Origin: Daejeonella sp.
Lineage (GTDB): Bacteria; Bacteroidota; Bacteroidia; Sphingobacteriales; Sphingobacteriaceae
Assembly: GCF_030684675.1 (NCBI RefSeq)
Contig: NZ_JAUXXZ010000081.1
Span: 62,001 to 126,000, forward strand
Direction: 5' to 3'
Length of the DNA stretch: 64,000 bases
Shown here piece by piece: positions 27,325-38,458 of the stretch (positions are counted from its first letter, which is position 1; every line of letters starts with the position of its first letter). The position numbers were made by a program, and so were the translations under genes. The notes under the pieces were generated by a model that saw only the letters and a list, made by a program, of their open reading frames with translations, searched no databases and was not told where the DNA came from.

Positions 27325-28641
27325 ATGTCATCAGTAGAGACAAATTATGTTCCTTACAAAGTTAAGGACATTTCATTAGCAGAATGGGGCCGTAAAGAGA
27401 TCGGTCTTGCTGAAGCAGAAATGCCAGGATTAATGGCACTTCGCGAAGAATTTGGTGCATCAAAGCCTCTTAAAGGTGCACGTATTGCAGGATGTTTACA
27501 CATGACCATCCAGACAGCTGTTCTAATTGAAACTCTTGTTGAGTTAGGAGCTGAAGTTACCTGGTCATCATGTAACATTTTCTCAACTCAGGATCATGCT
27601 GCGGCTGCAATTGCTGCTGCAGGAATTCAGGTTTATGCCTGGAAAGGTCTGAATGAGGAAGAATTTGACTGGTGTATTGAGCAAACCTTACATTTCGGCC
27701 CGGATCGCAAACCATTAAACATGATTCTTGATGATGGTGGCGATTTAACTAACATGGTATTTGACAGGTTCCCTGAACTGATTGCAGGTATCAAAGGTCT
27801 TTCTGAAGAAACTACTACCGGTGTTCACCGCTTATATGAGCGTATGAAAAACGGAACATTGCACTTACCTGCAATCAACGTAAATGATTCAGTGACCAAA
27901 TCTAAATTTGATAATAAATACGGTTGTCGTGAGTCATTGGTTGATGCGATCCGTCGTGCAACTGACGTAATGATGGCTGGTAAAGTTGCTGTTGTATGTG
28001 GTTATGGTGATGTTGGTAAAGGTTCTGCAGTTTCTTTAAGCTCTCAGGGAGTTCGTGTAATTGTAACTGAAATTGACCCTATCTGTGCTTTACAGGCAGC
28101 AATGGAAGGTTATGAAGTGAAGAAATTAGCTACAGCAATTAAAGAAGCAGATATCGTGGTAACTACTACCGGTAACTGTGATATCGTTCGTGGCGAACAT
28201 TTCCTGGCTTTAAAAGACAAAGCCATCGTTTGTAATATCGGTCACTTCGATAATGAGATCGATATGGCATGGTTAAACGGAAACTACGGCAACACTAAAG
28301 TTGAGATCAAACCACAGGTTGATAAATATACCATCAATGGTAAAGATGTGATCGTACTTGCTGAAGGCCGTTTAGTGAATTTAGGATGTGCAACTGGTCA
28401 CCCTTCATTCGTTATGTCCAATTCATTTACTAATCAGACTTTAGCTCAGTTAGAACTTTGGACAAACACTGATAAATATGAGAACCAGGTTTACGTTCTT
28501 CCAAAATATCTGGATGAAAAAGTAGCCCGTTTACACCTTGCAAAGATTGGTGTTGAACTTGAAACATTAGATCAGCATCAGGCTGATTATATTGGTGTTC
28601 CTATTGAAGGTCCTTTCAAAGCTGATACTTACAGATACTAA
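27325..28641 (+). CDS. ahcY: Adenosylhomocysteinase
   Basis: Reversibly hydrolyses S-adenosylhomocysteine to adenosine and homocysteine with tightly bound NAD, clearing the product of SAM methyltransferases. The 438 residues contain [31 protein letters not shown], the NAD motif [11 protein letters not shown] and the end FKADTYRY, all family hallmarks. It is served by a good promoter at 27216-27245 and a hairpin terminator at 28722. Codon use looks like that of a highly expressed gene (uniform preferred codons), which is an impression only. Confidence 0.97.
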   Translation: MSSVETNYVPYKVKDISLAEWGRKEIGLAEAEMPGLMALREEFGASKPLKGARIAGCLHMTIQTAVLIETLVELGAEVTWSSCNIFSTQDHAAAAIAAAGIQVYAWKGLNEEEFDWCIEQTLHFGPDRKPLNMILDDGGDLTNMVFDRFPELIAGIKGLSEETTTGVHRLYERMKNGTLHLPAINVNDSVTKSKFDNKYGCRESLVDAIRRATDVMMAGKVAVVCGYGDVGKGSAVSLSSQGVRVIVTEIDPICALQAAMEGYEVKKLATAIKEADIVVTTTGNCDIVRGEHFLALKDKAIVCNIGHFDNEIDMAWLNGNYGNTKVEIKPQVDKYTINGKDVIVLAEGRLVNLGCATGHPSFVMSNSFTNQTLAQLELWTNTDKYENQVYVLPKYLDEKVARLHLAKIGVELETLDQHQADYIGVPIEGPFKADTYRY

Positions 28642-28721
28642 ACGAAGTCGGAGGGCTGAATCCGGAGGCCGGATTACCGTTTACTAAGTTAAGATGGAGG
28701 TATCTTCAGTTTTATAAAAGA

Positions 28722-28750
28722 ATGCTTACTTTCGGGTAAGCATTTTTTTT
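28722..28750 (+). terminator. Rho-independent terminator of ahcY
   Basis: AATGCTTAC and GTAAGCATT form a 9-bp stem with loop TTTCGG, followed by a run of T. The T-run ends exactly at the ATG of the next gene. Confidence 0.85.
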
Positions 28751-29110
28751 ATGATCAAATCATTTTCTGATCTGGATGTCTATCAGCTTTCCTATCAATT
28801 GTCAATGAGTGTTTTCAATTTGACAAGAGACTTTCCTTCTTCTGAAAAATATTCTTTAACCAGCCAAATAATTCGTTCTACAAGATCAATAAGTGCTAAT
28901 ATTGCAGAAGGTTATGGGCGGAGAATATACCATGCAGAATTTAAGAAATATCTGATCTACTCTTCCGGATCTTTGGAAGAAAGCAAAGTGTGGTTAAATT
29001 TCGCTAAAGACTGCAATTATATAACATCAGAACAATTTAACCTCTATAATGCTAAAGCAGATGAAATTGGAGCAAAACTTCATAAGCTCTATATAAACTG
29101 GAAATCTTAA
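28751..29110 (+). CDS. Four-helix-bundle protein, S23/23S rRNA intervening-sequence family
   Basis: A 119-residue member of the small four-helix-bundle family first found in 23S rRNA intervening sequences. The pattern FSDLDVYQLSYQLSMSVF, RSTRSISANIAEGYGRR and YLIYSSGSLEES is characteristic. The function of the family is unknown. Its start codon abuts the T-run of the ahcY terminator, so expression would need read-through or a promoter inside the terminator region. A 14-copy heptad array follows it. Confidence 0.88.
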   Translation: MIKSFSDLDVYQLSYQLSMSVFNLTRDFPSSEKYSLTSQIIRSTRSISANIAEGYGRRIYHAEFKKYLIYSSGSLEESKVWLNFAKDCNYITSEQFNLYNAKADEIGAKLHKLYINWKS

Positions 29111-29132
29111 TCTAATTTAACAACAGCTTTAC

Positions 29133-29230
29133 TCAGACTTCAGACCTCAGACCTCAGACCTCAGACCTCAGACTTCAGACATCAGACTTCAGACTTCAGA
29201 CCTCAGACTTCAGACTTCAGACATCAGACC
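29133..29230 (+). repeat. Heptanucleotide array, 14 copies of TCAGACN
   Basis: Fourteen consecutive 7-bp units occupy 98 bases without a break. All begin TCAGAC; the seventh base is C, T or A. The array ends 16 bases before the pdxJ start. Confidence 0.95.
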
Positions 29231-29246
29231 TCCTACCTCCTTTACC

Positions 29247-29969
29247 ATGACAAACCTATCTGTAAACATCAATAAAATAGCTACACTTCGTAATTCAAGA
29301 GGTGGCAATAACCCTGACCTGATTAAAGTTGCCCTGGATGCCGAACGATTCGGAGCAGAGGGAATAACCGTTCATCCACGTCCGGATGAGAGGCATATCC
29401 GCTATCAGGATGTATTCGACCTGAAAAAGGTGATTCAAACGGAGTTTAATATTGAGGGTAATCCCAAAGAACAAAAATTCGTTGAGTTGGTTTTAGCCAA
29501 TAAGCCAGCACAGGTTACATTGGTGCCTGATGCTGAGGGTCAGTTAACATCCAATCATGGCTGGGATACAATCAAACATCAAAGCTATCTTAAAGATATT
29601 ATTGCTGAGTTTAAATCTGAAGGCATTCGGGTGTCCATTTTTGTTGATCCTGCAAAAGAAATGATTGAAGCTGCGGAGCGTACAGGAACAGACCGCATTG
29701 AACTTTATACCGAATCATATGCCAGCAATTATCATGCTGACAAGGAATTTGCGATTAAACCCTATATCGCAGCTGCCCAGCTTGCCAACAAATTAGGTTT
29801 GGGTATAAATGCAGGCCATGATCTTGATTTGCATAATTTAAATTACTTTTCAAAAAACATTCCCGGATTACTCGAAGTAAGTATCGGGCATGCACTTATT
29901 TGCGACTCTCTGTATTTAGGTTTGGAAAATACAATCCAAATGTACCTGAGGGCACTAAAGAATAATTAA
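29247..29969 (+). CDS. pdxJ: Pyridoxine 5'-phosphate synthase
   Basis: Condenses 1-deoxyxylulose 5-phosphate with 3-amino-2-oxopropyl phosphate in vitamin B6 synthesis. The 240-residue TIM barrel shows [53 protein letters not shown] and INAGHDL, all in family order. The gene starts 16 bases after the heptad array, leaving little room for a conventional promoter, so it may depend on the array or on upstream transcription. PLP made here is needed by Kbl and GcvP in this window. Confidence 0.96.
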   Translation: MTNLSVNINKIATLRNSRGGNNPDLIKVALDAERFGAEGITVHPRPDERHIRYQDVFDLKKVIQTEFNIEGNPKEQKFVELVLANKPAQVTLVPDAEGQLTSNHGWDTIKHQSYLKDIIAEFKSEGIRVSIFVDPAKEMIEAAERTGTDRIELYTESYASNYHADKEFAIKPYIAAAQLANKLGLGINAGHDLDLHNLNYFSKNIPGLLEVSIGHALICDSLYLGLENTIQMYLRALKNN

Positions 29970-29996
29970 CCTTATAACCGGCACTATTCCTTGCGT

Positions 29997-31055
29997 ATGA
30001 TTCAAACACTGGACATTGATAAATTTCTGCAACTGGCCGAAACTATTCCGGTGATTGATGTCAGAACCCCGCTTGAGTTTGTGCACGCACATATTCCGGG
30101 TGCTCATAATCTTCCCATCTTTTCAAATGATGAAAGGGTTCAGGTAGGTACAACCTATAAGCAAAAAAGTCGTGAGGCTGCAATTCTGCTTGGATTTGAT
30201 CTTACCGGTCCGAAATGGTCAGGTTTTATTAAGCAAGCCCTTAAGATTGCTCCCGAAAAAAAGATTCTGATCCACTGCTGGCGTGGAGGTATGCGTAGTG
30301 GTGCAATGGCCTGGGCGCTAAATCTTTATGGTTTTGAAGTTTTTCTTCTTGAAGGCGGTTACAAGAGGTACCGTAACTGGGTGCTGGACCAATTTAAAGA
30401 AACTTATTCTATACTCATTTTGGGTGGGATGACGGGCTCCGGGAAAACAAAAACCCTCAATCAGCTCAAAGATCTTTCCCAGCAGGTTGTGGATCTCGAA
30501 GATCTCGCGCAACATCAGGGATCTTCCTATGGATCTATGGGCCAGCTCATTCAGCCCAGTCAGGAGCAATTCGAAAATTTACTTGCCCGTGAACTGAATA
30601 AAATTGACAAAAATACTCCGCTTTGGCTGGAGGATGAGAGTTTGTCGATAGGCCGATGTTTCATTCCCAATCCTATTTTCCATCGGATGCGCCAGGCTCC
30701 TGTGATGAAAATCATAGTACCATTTCAGGAAAGGGTCGATTTTCTTGTAAAGGAATACGGAGTACTTGATAAGGAGTTTCTGATTGAAAGTACCTTGAGA
30801 ATCGGAAAAAGACTTGGCCCTGAACAAACCCGCGATGCGATTCTGGCGATCAGAGAAAACCGGATGGATGATTTTATCAAAATTGTGCTGGTATATTATG
30901 ATAAAACCTATGCCAATGGGCAGGGAAAAAGGGAAAAAGAAAGTATCCATATCATTCAATGCAGAAGTACAAATGCAGAAGAAAACTGCAGACTACTGTT
31001 GAATCACATTAAATCAAATCGAATTAATGCAGACATTCAGTCTCAATTTTTGTAA
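29997..31055 (+). CDS. selU: tRNA 2-selenouridine synthase
   Basis: Replaces sulfur by selenium in wobble uridines of tRNA, using selenophosphate. The 352-residue protein has an N-terminal rhodanese domain with catalytic cysteine in HCWRGGMRSGAM and a C-terminal P-loop domain with GGMTGSGKTKTL. ATG at 29997 is chosen over the TTG two codons upstream. It is followed by selD after 73 bases, so donor and user of selenophosphate are paired. Also called MnmH. Confidence 0.95.
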   Translation: MIQTLDIDKFLQLAETIPVIDVRTPLEFVHAHIPGAHNLPIFSNDERVQVGTTYKQKSREAAILLGFDLTGPKWSGFIKQALKIAPEKKILIHCWRGGMRSGAMAWALNLYGFEVFLLEGGYKRYRNWVLDQFKETYSILILGGMTGSGKTKTLNQLKDLSQQVVDLEDLAQHQGSSYGSMGQLIQPSQEQFENLLARELNKIDKNTPLWLEDESLSIGRCFIPNPIFHRMRQAPVMKIIVPFQERVDFLVKEYGVLDKEFLIESTLRIGKRLGPEQTRDAILAIRENRMDDFIKIVLVYYDKTYANGQGKREKESIHIIQCRSTNAEENCRLLLNHIKSNRINADIQSQFL

Positions 31056-31092
31056 GAACAAATAACATAATACCTATCCCAAATCTCATGTC

Positions 31093-31120
31093 TCAATACT
31101 CACTACTCAATACTCACTAC
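31093..31120 (+). repeat. Heptad tandem repeat upstream of selD
   Basis: Four 7-bp units alternate TCAATAC and TCACTAC, ending 8 bases before the selD ATG. Looser heptads extend on both sides. Confidence 0.8.
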
Positions 31121-31128
31121 TCATTTAT

Positions 31129-32187
31129 ATGATCCCTGAAGAAATAAAATTAACACAATATTCACATGGCGCTGGCTGTGGATGTAAAATTAGTCCTGCA
31201 GTATTAGACATCATTCTGCACAGTCCAATCACTCACTCAGCCGACCCTAACTTACTGGTAGGAAATAATACCAGGGATGATGCAGCAGTACTCGATCTTG
31301 GTAATGGAAATGCACTCATTTCAACAACTGATTTTTTCATGCCAATTGTGGATGATGCCTATGACTTTGGCAGGATAGCCTCAGCTAATGCCATAAGCGA
31401 CGTTTATGCGATGGGTGGGAAGCCCGTATTAGCTATCGCTATATTGGGATGGCCGATCGATAAATTATCGCCCGAAGTTGCACAAAAAGTCCTCGAGGGT
31501 TCCAGGGCAATTTGTACGGAGGCAGGAATAACCCTCGCAGGAGGACACAGCATTGATTGTCCTGAACCTGTATTTGGCCTGTCTGTCAATGGCATTGTCG
31601 ATATTAAACATTTAAAACAAAACTCTACAGCAGAGACAGGATGCAAACTTTATCTTACCAAAGCACTCGGAGTGGGAATCCTGACCACGGCACAAAAAAA
31701 GGGAATTCTAAAGCCTGAACATGCAGATATTGCCCCGAAAAGTATGTCGATGCTTAATAAAATCGGTGAAACGCTTGGCAAGCTGGATTATGTAAAGGCA
31801 ATGACCGATGTCACAGGCTTCGGATTACTAGGGCATCTTTCAGAAATGTGTGAAGGCAGTCATTTACAGGCAGTCATTGAGTTTGACAAAGTTCCAAAAA
31901 TTGCGGTGATCGAAGAATACCTCGATCAAAATTCTGTCCCGGGAGGTACAAACAGAAACTGGAACAGTTACGGTCATAAAATTGGTTCAGGCAGTAAAAC
32001 GCTGACCCGAAAAACTACAATCCTTGCTGACCCGCAAACCAGTGGAGGCCTGCTGGTTGCTGTGGAAGAATCGAAAACTGCGGATTTTGAAGAAGTACTT
32101 CGGTCAAATGGTATTCCCGAATCAAATATTATATGTTTCGGATCGTTAAGAGAGAAGACTGGAGATTATCTGGTAGAAATAATTTAA
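31129..32187 (+). CDS. selD: Selenide, water dikinase (selenophosphate synthetase)
   Basis: Makes selenophosphate from selenide and ATP. The 352 residues closely follow the E. coli enzyme: [13 protein letters not shown], the ATP-binding [28 protein letters not shown] and [14 protein letters not shown]. The catalytic residue of the GAGCGCK loop is cysteine, not selenocysteine. With selU adjacent and no selA or selB in the window, the likely product is tRNA selenouridine. The 5' end is preceded by a heptad repeat. Confidence 0.96.
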   Translation: MIPEEIKLTQYSHGAGCGCKISPAVLDIILHSPITHSADPNLLVGNNTRDDAAVLDLGNGNALISTTDFFMPIVDDAYDFGRIASANAISDVYAMGGKPVLAIAILGWPIDKLSPEVAQKVLEGSRAICTEAGITLAGGHSIDCPEPVFGLSVNGIVDIKHLKQNSTAETGCKLYLTKALGVGILTTAQKKGILKPEHADIAPKSMSMLNKIGETLGKLDYVKAMTDVTGFGLLGHLSEMCEGSHLQAVIEFDKVPKIAVIEEYLDQNSVPGGTNRNWNSYGHKIGSGSKTLTRKTTILADPQTSGGLLVAVEESKTADFEEVLRSNGIPESNIICFGSLREKTGDYLVEII

Positions 32188-32254
32188 AAGGGTATAGTTC
32201 CTTTACGTTAAGAATGATTTACTCTGGAATTGATTATCTTTAAGAAACACGATT

Positions 32255-32827
32255 ATGAAAAGAACAGTAATCTATTTATTATTTGTTTTGGGATTCGCAT
32301 TCATCAACGGATGCGGGACTGAAACAACAATCAATGACGACGAGGCGGCATCGGTAATCTCAAATTATCTGGATGAAAACCCGGAATATAAAACAGCCAG
32401 TTTCAATTTTGGTGAAATGAAATTCCGTCAAAATAAAGATCAGGAAGAACTAAATAAGTACAGGGAATTGGAAGAATCGGGGTACATTAGCATGGATGTG
32501 CAGGAACAAAAGAAGGTTTTCCTTTCCAAAGACAGTTCATTTGTCTATTTGATCAAATTGACCGAGAAATCTGCACCTTTTGTTCTGGAGCAGGGTAGTG
32601 ATAAAGCAAAGGTCAAGACTATCATTTATGAAATGGACAATGATAAGCCTGTGAATTTTGTGAAAACCAATGATAATTCTGCAAAAGTGACTGTTACTTT
32701 AGTTAAGGCTGAAACAGACTTCTATCCTTTTGATAACAACAAAGGTTCAAACAGTGAGTTTATTACAAAAACCTATAAACTGAAACATAAGAAAGACGAA
32801 GGCTGGGTTGTTTCCGGTGAAAAATAA
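32255..32827 (+). CDS. Hypothetical lipoprotein
   Basis: A 190-residue probable lipoprotein of unknown function. The N-terminus MKRTVIYLLFVLGFAFINGC ends in a lipobox with cysteine 20. The mature part is charged and mixed, with a tract LNKYRELEESGYIS and several predicted strands. It contains no catalytic motif I can name. It lies between selD and gcvP on the same strand, 68 bases after selD, with no obvious functional tie. Confidence 0.7.
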   Translation: MKRTVIYLLFVLGFAFINGCGTETTINDDEAASVISNYLDENPEYKTASFNFGEMKFRQNKDQEELNKYRELEESGYISMDVQEQKKVFLSKDSSFVYLIKLTEKSAPFVLEQGSDKAKVKTIIYEMDNDKPVNFVKTNDNSAKVTVTLVKAETDFYPFDNNKGSNSEFITKTYKLKHKKDEGWVVSGEK

Positions 32828-32953
32828 AGATCAAAAAATCCTAAAAATCAGCAGTATTTAGCCTTTTTAGATAGAGTAATTGCGCTCTTCAATTATTGAT
32901 AATATTATTTCAGGCAATTTATTCCTGCAATTAAATAATGTGCTGAAAATCCT

Positions 32954-32961
32954 TATTTTTG
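32954..32961 (+). promoter_or_regulatory. -7 element of gcvP
   Basis: TATTTTTG fits TAnnTTTG and ends 25 bases before the gcvP ATG. The -33 box is not evident. Confidence 0.45.
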
Positions 32962-32986
32962 CCTCATAAAAACTCCCCTCTTTTTA

Positions 32987-35869
32987 ATGAAGCTTAATAT
33001 AGATTATCAGGAAAAATTTGAGCAGCGTCATATTGCTCCGAATGAGCAGGACACCGCAAAAATGCTAGACACCATTGGTGTGAATTCCATTGACGAATTA
33101 ATCAGTCAAACAGTACCTCCAAATATCAGATTGAAAAATAATCTGAATCTGCCGGCAGCAAAGAGTGAAGCCGATTACCTGAATAATCTGAAACAAACAG
33201 CGTCAAAAAACAAAGTTTTCAAATCGTACATCGGTCAGGGTTACCATGATGTTATTATTCCTGGGGTTATACAACGCAATATTCTGGAAAACCCGGGATG
33301 GTATACCCAGTATACACCCTATCAGGCAGAAATTGCACAGGGGCGTTTGCAGGCCCTGTTAAATTTTCAGACCATGGTAATGGATCTTACCGGAATGGAA
33401 ATTGCGAATGCTTCACTTCTGGATGAAGGAACTGCCGCCGCCGAAGCGATGTTCATGCAATACAGCCTTCGCAAAAATGAGAATGCAAAAGTATTTTTTG
33501 TCTCGGAAGAGGTTTTGGCTCAAACTATTGATATACTTCAAACCCGCGCTGCTCCTTATGGTATTCAAATACTAATCGGCAGCCACGAAACTCTGAATCT
33601 GGATGAGAACATGTTCGGTGCTATCGTTCAATACCCGGCAGCTAAAGGTCAGATATATGATTACTCAAACTTTGCTCGTAAAGCTCATGAGAAAGGTATA
33701 AAACTAACGGTAGTTGCCGATATCATGGCACTTTCTTTATTAAGTCCTCCGGGAGAATGGGGTGCCGATATCGTAGTTGGTTCAAGCCAGCGTTTTGGAA
33801 TACCAATGGGATTTGGCGGACCTCATGCCGCATTTTTTGCTACCAAAGAAGAATACAAGCGTTCTCTACCGGGCCGGATTATTGGGGTAACCATTGATAG
33901 TGCCGGAAACTATGCATTGCGTATGGCGCTTCAAACCCGTGAGCAGCATATCAGAAGGGATAAAGCAACCTCAAATATTTGCACCGCGCAGGCACTTCTT
34001 GCTATCATGGCAAGCATGTATGCCATCTACCATGGTCCTAAAGGAATTAAGCAGATTGCTGAACGAATCCACGGACTAAGTGTATTCTTATCTCAAGCCC
34101 TTGAGGCCCTTGGATATAAGCCGGAAAATAAATTTTTCTTCGATACCATCAAATTAGAACTGGGTGATCTGATCAACCCAATTCATGCAGAAGCGCTTAA
34201 TAATGAAGTAAACCTGAACTATGAAGGTTCTTTGGTTAGCATAACACTTGATGAAACCACGACTCCCAATGATGTTCTGACAATCATCCGCTTCTTTGCA
34301 AAAGTTATGGGTAAAAATGCTCATGAGCTGGATTTGGATCGAATTAAATCAGGAATCAGTAGTCATATTCCTTCCCAATTACAACGGGAATCGGCTTATT
34401 TAACGCATCCGGTATTTAACTCACATCACTCTGAGCATGAAATGCTCAGATATATAAAATCGCTGGAAGCAAAAGATCTTTCGCTTTGCCATTCTATGAT
34501 TGCATTAGGTTCATGCACTATGAAGCTGAATGCCACAACAGAAATGGTTCCTATTACCTGGGCAGAATTCAGCAAAATTCATCCATTTGCTCCAGCCGAT
34601 CAGGTTGGAGGATACATGCAGATCTTTGATGAACTTAATAAATGGCTGAGTGAAATAACCGGATTTGCATCTATGAGTTTACAGCCCAATTCTGGAGCAC
34701 AAGGTGAGTATGCCGGACTTATGGTTATTCGTGCATATCATTTAGACAGAGGGGATACTCATAGGAATATTGCCTTGATTCCTTCTTCGGCACATGGGAC
34801 AAACCCTGCCTCAGCAGCAATGGCGGGCATGAAGATCATAATCGTTAAATGTGATGAAAGGGGCAATATTGATGTAGTCGACCTCAAAGCGAAGGCTGAA
34901 GAACATGCTTCTGATCTTTCATGCTTAATGGTAACCTATCCTTCTACTCATGGTGTATTTGAAGAATCGATCATTGAGATCTGTGAGGTCATTCACAAGA
35001 ATGGCGGACAGGTTTACATGGATGGAGCAAATATGAATGCTCAGGTTGGACTTACAAGTCCGGCAACAATCGGAGCCGATGTCTGTCACCTTAATCTCCA
35101 TAAAACATTTTGTATCCCACATGGCGGCGGTGGTCCTGGAATGGGCCCAATAGGTGTAGCAAAACATCTGGTACCATTTTTACCGGGACATGCTGTTGTT
35201 CATATGGGTAATGAAAAATCAATTTCTGCGGTTTCATCAGCCCCATGGGGATCAGCCTCAATCCTACTCATATCACATGCATATATTGCGATGATGGGCG
35301 GCGAGGGGTTAACCAATGCAACCAAATTCGCGATTCTGAATGCCAATTATATTAAAGCCAGACTAGAGAATTCTTACCCGGTTCTGTATTCGGGAAGCCA
35401 GGGCCGCTGTGCTCATGAAATGATTCTGGACTGCCGTGCTTTCAAGACATACGGTGTAGAAGTTACCGATATTGCCAAGCGACTGATGGACTATGGTTTC
35501 CATGCACCAACAGTGTCATTCCCGGTTGCAGGTACGGTCATGATCGAACCAACAGAATCAGAACCTAAACATGAACTTGACCGCTTTTGCGATGCGATGA
35601 TTGCTATCCGCGCTGAAATATCTGAAGTTGAAAGCGGTAAACTGGATGCAGTAGATAACCCTCTGAAAAATGCCCCACATACAGCTTCTGTTGTGACTGC
35701 AGATGAGTGGACGCATGCATACTCCAGACAAACTGCTGCATTTCCATTGCCCTATGTAGCAGCTTTTAAATTCTGGCCATCAGTTGGCCGGGTTAATGAT
35801 ACACATGGCGATAGGACACTGATTTGTTCATGTCCTCCAATAGAATCATATGCAGAGGAAGTAGCATAA
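32987..35869 (+). CDS. gcvP: Glycine dehydrogenase (decarboxylating), P-protein
   Basis: The P-protein of the glycine cleavage system decarboxylates glycine and passes the aminomethyl group to lipoyl-H protein. The single 960-residue chain has both halves fused. Features include [12 protein letters not shown] at the start, SYIGQGYHD, the PLP-binding lysine in [18 protein letters not shown] and the C-terminal [13 protein letters not shown]. GcvT, GcvH and Lpd are not in the window. A terminator follows at 35899. It is functionally linked to the Tdh-Kbl glycine-producing pair. Confidence 0.97.
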   Translation: MKLNIDYQEKFEQRHIAPNEQDTAKMLDTIGVNSIDELISQTVPPNIRLKNNLNLPAAKSEADYLNNLKQTASKNKVFKSYIGQGYHDVIIPGVIQRNILENPGWYTQYTPYQAEIAQGRLQALLNFQTMVMDLTGMEIANASLLDEGTAAAEAMFMQYSLRKNENAKVFFVSEEVLAQTIDILQTRAAPYGIQILIGSHETLNLDENMFGAIVQYPAAKGQIYDYSNFARKAHEKGIKLTVVADIMALSLLSPPGEWGADIVVGSSQRFGIPMGFGGPHAAFFATKEEYKRSLPGRIIGVTIDSAGNYALRMALQTREQHIRRDKATSNICTAQALLAIMASMYAIYHGPKGIKQIAERIHGLSVFLSQALEALGYKPENKFFFDTIKLELGDLINPIHAEALNNEVNLNYEGSLVSITLDETTTPNDVLTIIRFFAKVMGKNAHELDLDRIKSGISSHIPSQLQRESAYLTHPVFNSHHSEHEMLRYIKSLEAKDLSLCHSMIALGSCTMKLNATTEMVPITWAEFSKIHPFAPADQVGGYMQIFDELNKWLSEITGFASMSLQPNSGAQGEYAGLMVIRAYHLDRGDTHRNIALIPSSAHGTNPASAAMAGMKIIIVKCDERGNIDVVDLKAKAEEHASDLSCLMVTYPSTHGVFEESIIEICEVIHKNGGQVYMDGANMNAQVGLTSPATIGADVCHLNLHKTFCIPHGGGGPGMGPIGVAKHLVPFLPGHAVVHMGNEKSISAVSSAPWGSASILLISHAYIAMMGGEGLTNATKFAILNANYIKARLENSYPVLYSGSQGRCAHEMILDCRAFKTYGVEVTDIAKRLMDYGFHAPTVSFPVAGTVMIEPTESEPKHELDRFCDAMIAIRAEISEVESGKLDAVDNPLKNAPHTASVVTADEWTHAYSRQTAAFPLPYVAAFKFWPSVGRVNDTHGDRTLICSCPPIESYAEEVA

Positions 35870-35898
35870 TCTTATTCTTTTCAACTCTTTATACTCAG

Positions 35899-35929
35899 AA
35901 TACCCTGTCCAAAAGCGGGGTATTTTTAT
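35899..35929 (+). terminator. Rho-independent terminator of gcvP
   Basis: AATACCC and GGGTATT pair across a 12-base loop region, followed by TTTTTATT. Confidence 0.75.
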
Positions 35930-36127
35930 TGAAATATATTTATTTTCATTGTCCTTGAGTTAAATTTATTAACCGTAAAACAATTTTTTAAAATCGTCGT
36001 AAAAATAAATTCCTGTCAGAAACACAGGAAAGCGACAGGCCTAAATCAATATTCTTATATAGTGATATTAACCGCTTGAAAATCAGTAATTTTAAACTTG
36101 ATTGATTCCTTTCTGGAAGAGTAATTA

Positions 36128-38365
36128 ATGAGCATCAAAATGAAAATAAATTTTCATGTCCTAACACAATACGCTGCTCTGATATTGCTATGCCTGAATT
36201 TTCCTTTCCAGGCTATTTCTCAAGAGTTAAAACCTATAAAACTTCAGCTAAAATGGCTGCATCAATTTCAATTTGCTGGTTATTATGCAGCAAAAGAAAA
36301 GGGCTTTTATAAAGATGCCGGCTTCGATGTTGAAATATTACAAGGCAATGCTTTAAATCCACCTGTGGATAATGTCCTGAAAGGCAAAGCCGATTTCGGT
36401 GTTACCGGATCTGATATCTTAAATTCCTTTATCAATAAAAAACCGGTAGTAGTTGTTTCTGTTATTTTTCAGCACTCTCCATACATCTTTATGACCTTGT
36501 CTGACAGTAAGATTAATTCTCCATCAGATCTTGCTGGAAAGACCATTATGGTATCAGAAGATCAGGGTGGCAGGTTGCTCAAGGCCCTGCTATTAGACGA
36601 AGGAATCCCCATCGACTCAGTAAACATCATCGAACACAATTGGCAAATTCAGGATCTCATCGAGAGAAAAGTTGATGCACAAAGTGCTTACATTACTGTT
36701 GAACCGCAGATACTACGCCAGATGGGGCATCAGGTAAGTATAATCAATCCCATAAATTATGGTATCGACTTTTATGGTGACCTACTTTTCACTACGGTTA
36801 AGATGGCAAATAGCCAACCCGGGACTGTTGAAAAATTCAACGAAGCAAGTTTAAAAGGCTGGCAATATGCCATGGACCACCCTGAAGAAATTACAGAATA
36901 TATTCTGGAGCTACCGGGTGTAAAAAGTCGGGGTATTAGCAGAGAGCAGTTGCTTTATGAAGCCAAAGAAATGAAAGAACTGATTCTGCCCGAACTAGTT
37001 GAAATCGGACATATGAATCCCGGACGCTGGCTGAATATGCTCAATATTTATAAGAAACTCGGACTTGCAGATAAGGATGTAACAATCGAAGGTTTATTAT
37101 TCAGGTCTTCGAGCACAAAAAAAGTTCAGTATTTCGATTATTTACTTTACGTGATCGGAGTAGCGGGAATTCTTGTTGTTCTGATACTTATTGGTACCTG
37201 GCAGCTTAGAAAACAGGTTTTAAAGAGAACTGCGGACCTTCAAACAGAGATCATGAACCGCACAAAAGCAGAACAACGCCTGGAGATTGCAATCGAAGCT
37301 GCAGGTCTAAGTATCTGGAGCAGAGATCTGAATACAAGTACAGTGATTTATGACCGAAACTGGTTCCAGAACCAGGGCATTGACCCGGATGTATTTTTGA
37401 AGGATGATACTTTAATTGCATCGATTCATCCGGATGATCAGACAAATGTGAAACAGGCTATTACAGAACTCAGAAAAGGTAAAAATCAATATAATAATCT
37501 TATTTATCGTATCAGAACTATCCATGGCGACTGGAAATGGTTGCTTTCTTTTAGTAAGATGACCAATTCTGAAGGTAGTGGCACAGGAAATATAGTTATC
37601 GGTTCACTTCTGGATATCGATTTCATTAAAAGAAAAGAGATTGAATTACAGGAAATTACAAAGGAACTACGAAAGAAGAACAATGAACTTGAAAAGTTCG
37701 CTTACATCACTTCTCATAATCTCCGTGCGCCTGTAGTAAATCTTATAAGTCTGACCGAGCTGCAACAGGAGACCAGCCTTTCTCAGGAGCTTCAGGACGA
37801 GATCCGCCAGAATATTCATGAATGTGTAAGGCAATTAGACAATACCTTAAATGACCTTGTAGAAATAGTAGCCAGCCAATCAGGAAAATCGGCTAAAAGT
37901 GAAGATCTGGATCTTCAAACTGAGCTTAATATGGTGATTAAAACGATAGAAAACCAAATCAGGAGCTCTGGTGCAAAAATAGAAGTAAACTTGGCAAAGG
38001 ATTTAAAGATCCATTTCCCGAGACATTACCTTCATAGCATATTGCTTAATCTGTTTACCAATGCGATTAAATACAAATCTAAAGACAGGGATCTGGTGAT
38101 CTCATTGAAAACACGTGAAGGGAAAGATTTTACGCAACTTTTCTTTAGTGATAACGGCATAGGCATCAATCTTGATAAATATGGAAATAAAATCTTTGGC
38201 CTGTATCAGCGATTCCATACTAATATTGATGGGAAAGGTCTGGGATTATACATTATCAAATCACAGATTGAAGCTATGGATGGAAAAATTGAAGTTGATA
38301 GTTTGCCTGATGTAGGCACAACTTTTTGCATCTATTTCAAAAATCACAAAAACACTTTGGCTTAA
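36128..38365 (+). CDS. Sensor histidine kinase with NMT1/THI5-like periplasmic binding domain
   Basis: A 745-residue membrane sensor. Order: signal segment (residues 1-32), an NMT1/THI5-like solute-binding domain (about 35-320; LKWLHQFQFAGYYAAKEKGF, SPYIFMTLSDS), a membrane helix near 336-360, a short coiled coil, a PAS domain (about 380-500; IEAAGLSIWSRDL, HPDDQ), the phosphoacceptor histidine 530 in FAYITSHNLRAPV, and an ATPase domain (LLNLFTNAIKYK, FSDNGIGI, GKGLGLYI). The binding family carries pyrimidine thiamine precursors, sulfonates or nitrate, so the ligand is unknown. No response regulator is adjacent. Confidence 0.88.
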   Translation: MSIKMKINFHVLTQYAALILLCLNFPFQAISQELKPIKLQLKWLHQFQFAGYYAAKEKGFYKDAGFDVEILQGNALNPPVDNVLKGKADFGVTGSDILNSFINKKPVVVVSVIFQHSPYIFMTLSDSKINSPSDLAGKTIMVSEDQGGRLLKALLLDEGIPIDSVNIIEHNWQIQDLIERKVDAQSAYITVEPQILRQMGHQVSIINPINYGIDFYGDLLFTTVKMANSQPGTVEKFNEASLKGWQYAMDHPEEITEYILELPGVKSRGISREQLLYEAKEMKELILPELVEIGHMNPGRWLNMLNIYKKLGLADKDVTIEGLLFRSSSTKKVQYFDYLLYVIGVAGILVVLILIGTWQLRKQVLKRTADLQTEIMNRTKAEQRLEIAIEAAGLSIWSRDLNTSTVIYDRNWFQNQGIDPDVFLKDDTLIASIHPDDQTNVKQAITELRKGKNQYNNLIYRIRTIHGDWKWLLSFSKMTNSEGSGTGNIVIGSLLDIDFIKRKEIELQEITKELRKKNNELEKFAYITSHNLRAPVVNLISLTELQQETSLSQELQDEIRQNIHECVRQLDNTLNDLVEIVASQSGKSAKSEDLDLQTELNMVIKTIENQIRSSGAKIEVNLAKDLKIHFPRHYLHSILLNLFTNAIKYKSKDRDLVISLKTREGKDFTQLFFSDNGIGINLDKYGNKIFGLYQRFHTNIDGKGLGLYIIKSQIEAMDGKIEVDSLPDVGTTFCIYFKNHKNTLA

Positions 38366-38458
38366 TGTCAGACTCAGGTAATTTATCAGTGACAGTTCCT
38401 TAAACAGATAAACAAAAATATATTTAGAATATATTTATAGGAATTGATCAATTAATTA

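Noticed and set aside
29133-29230. CRISPR-like repeat array
   Set aside because: The unit is 7 bp with no spacers and no cas genes are in the window.
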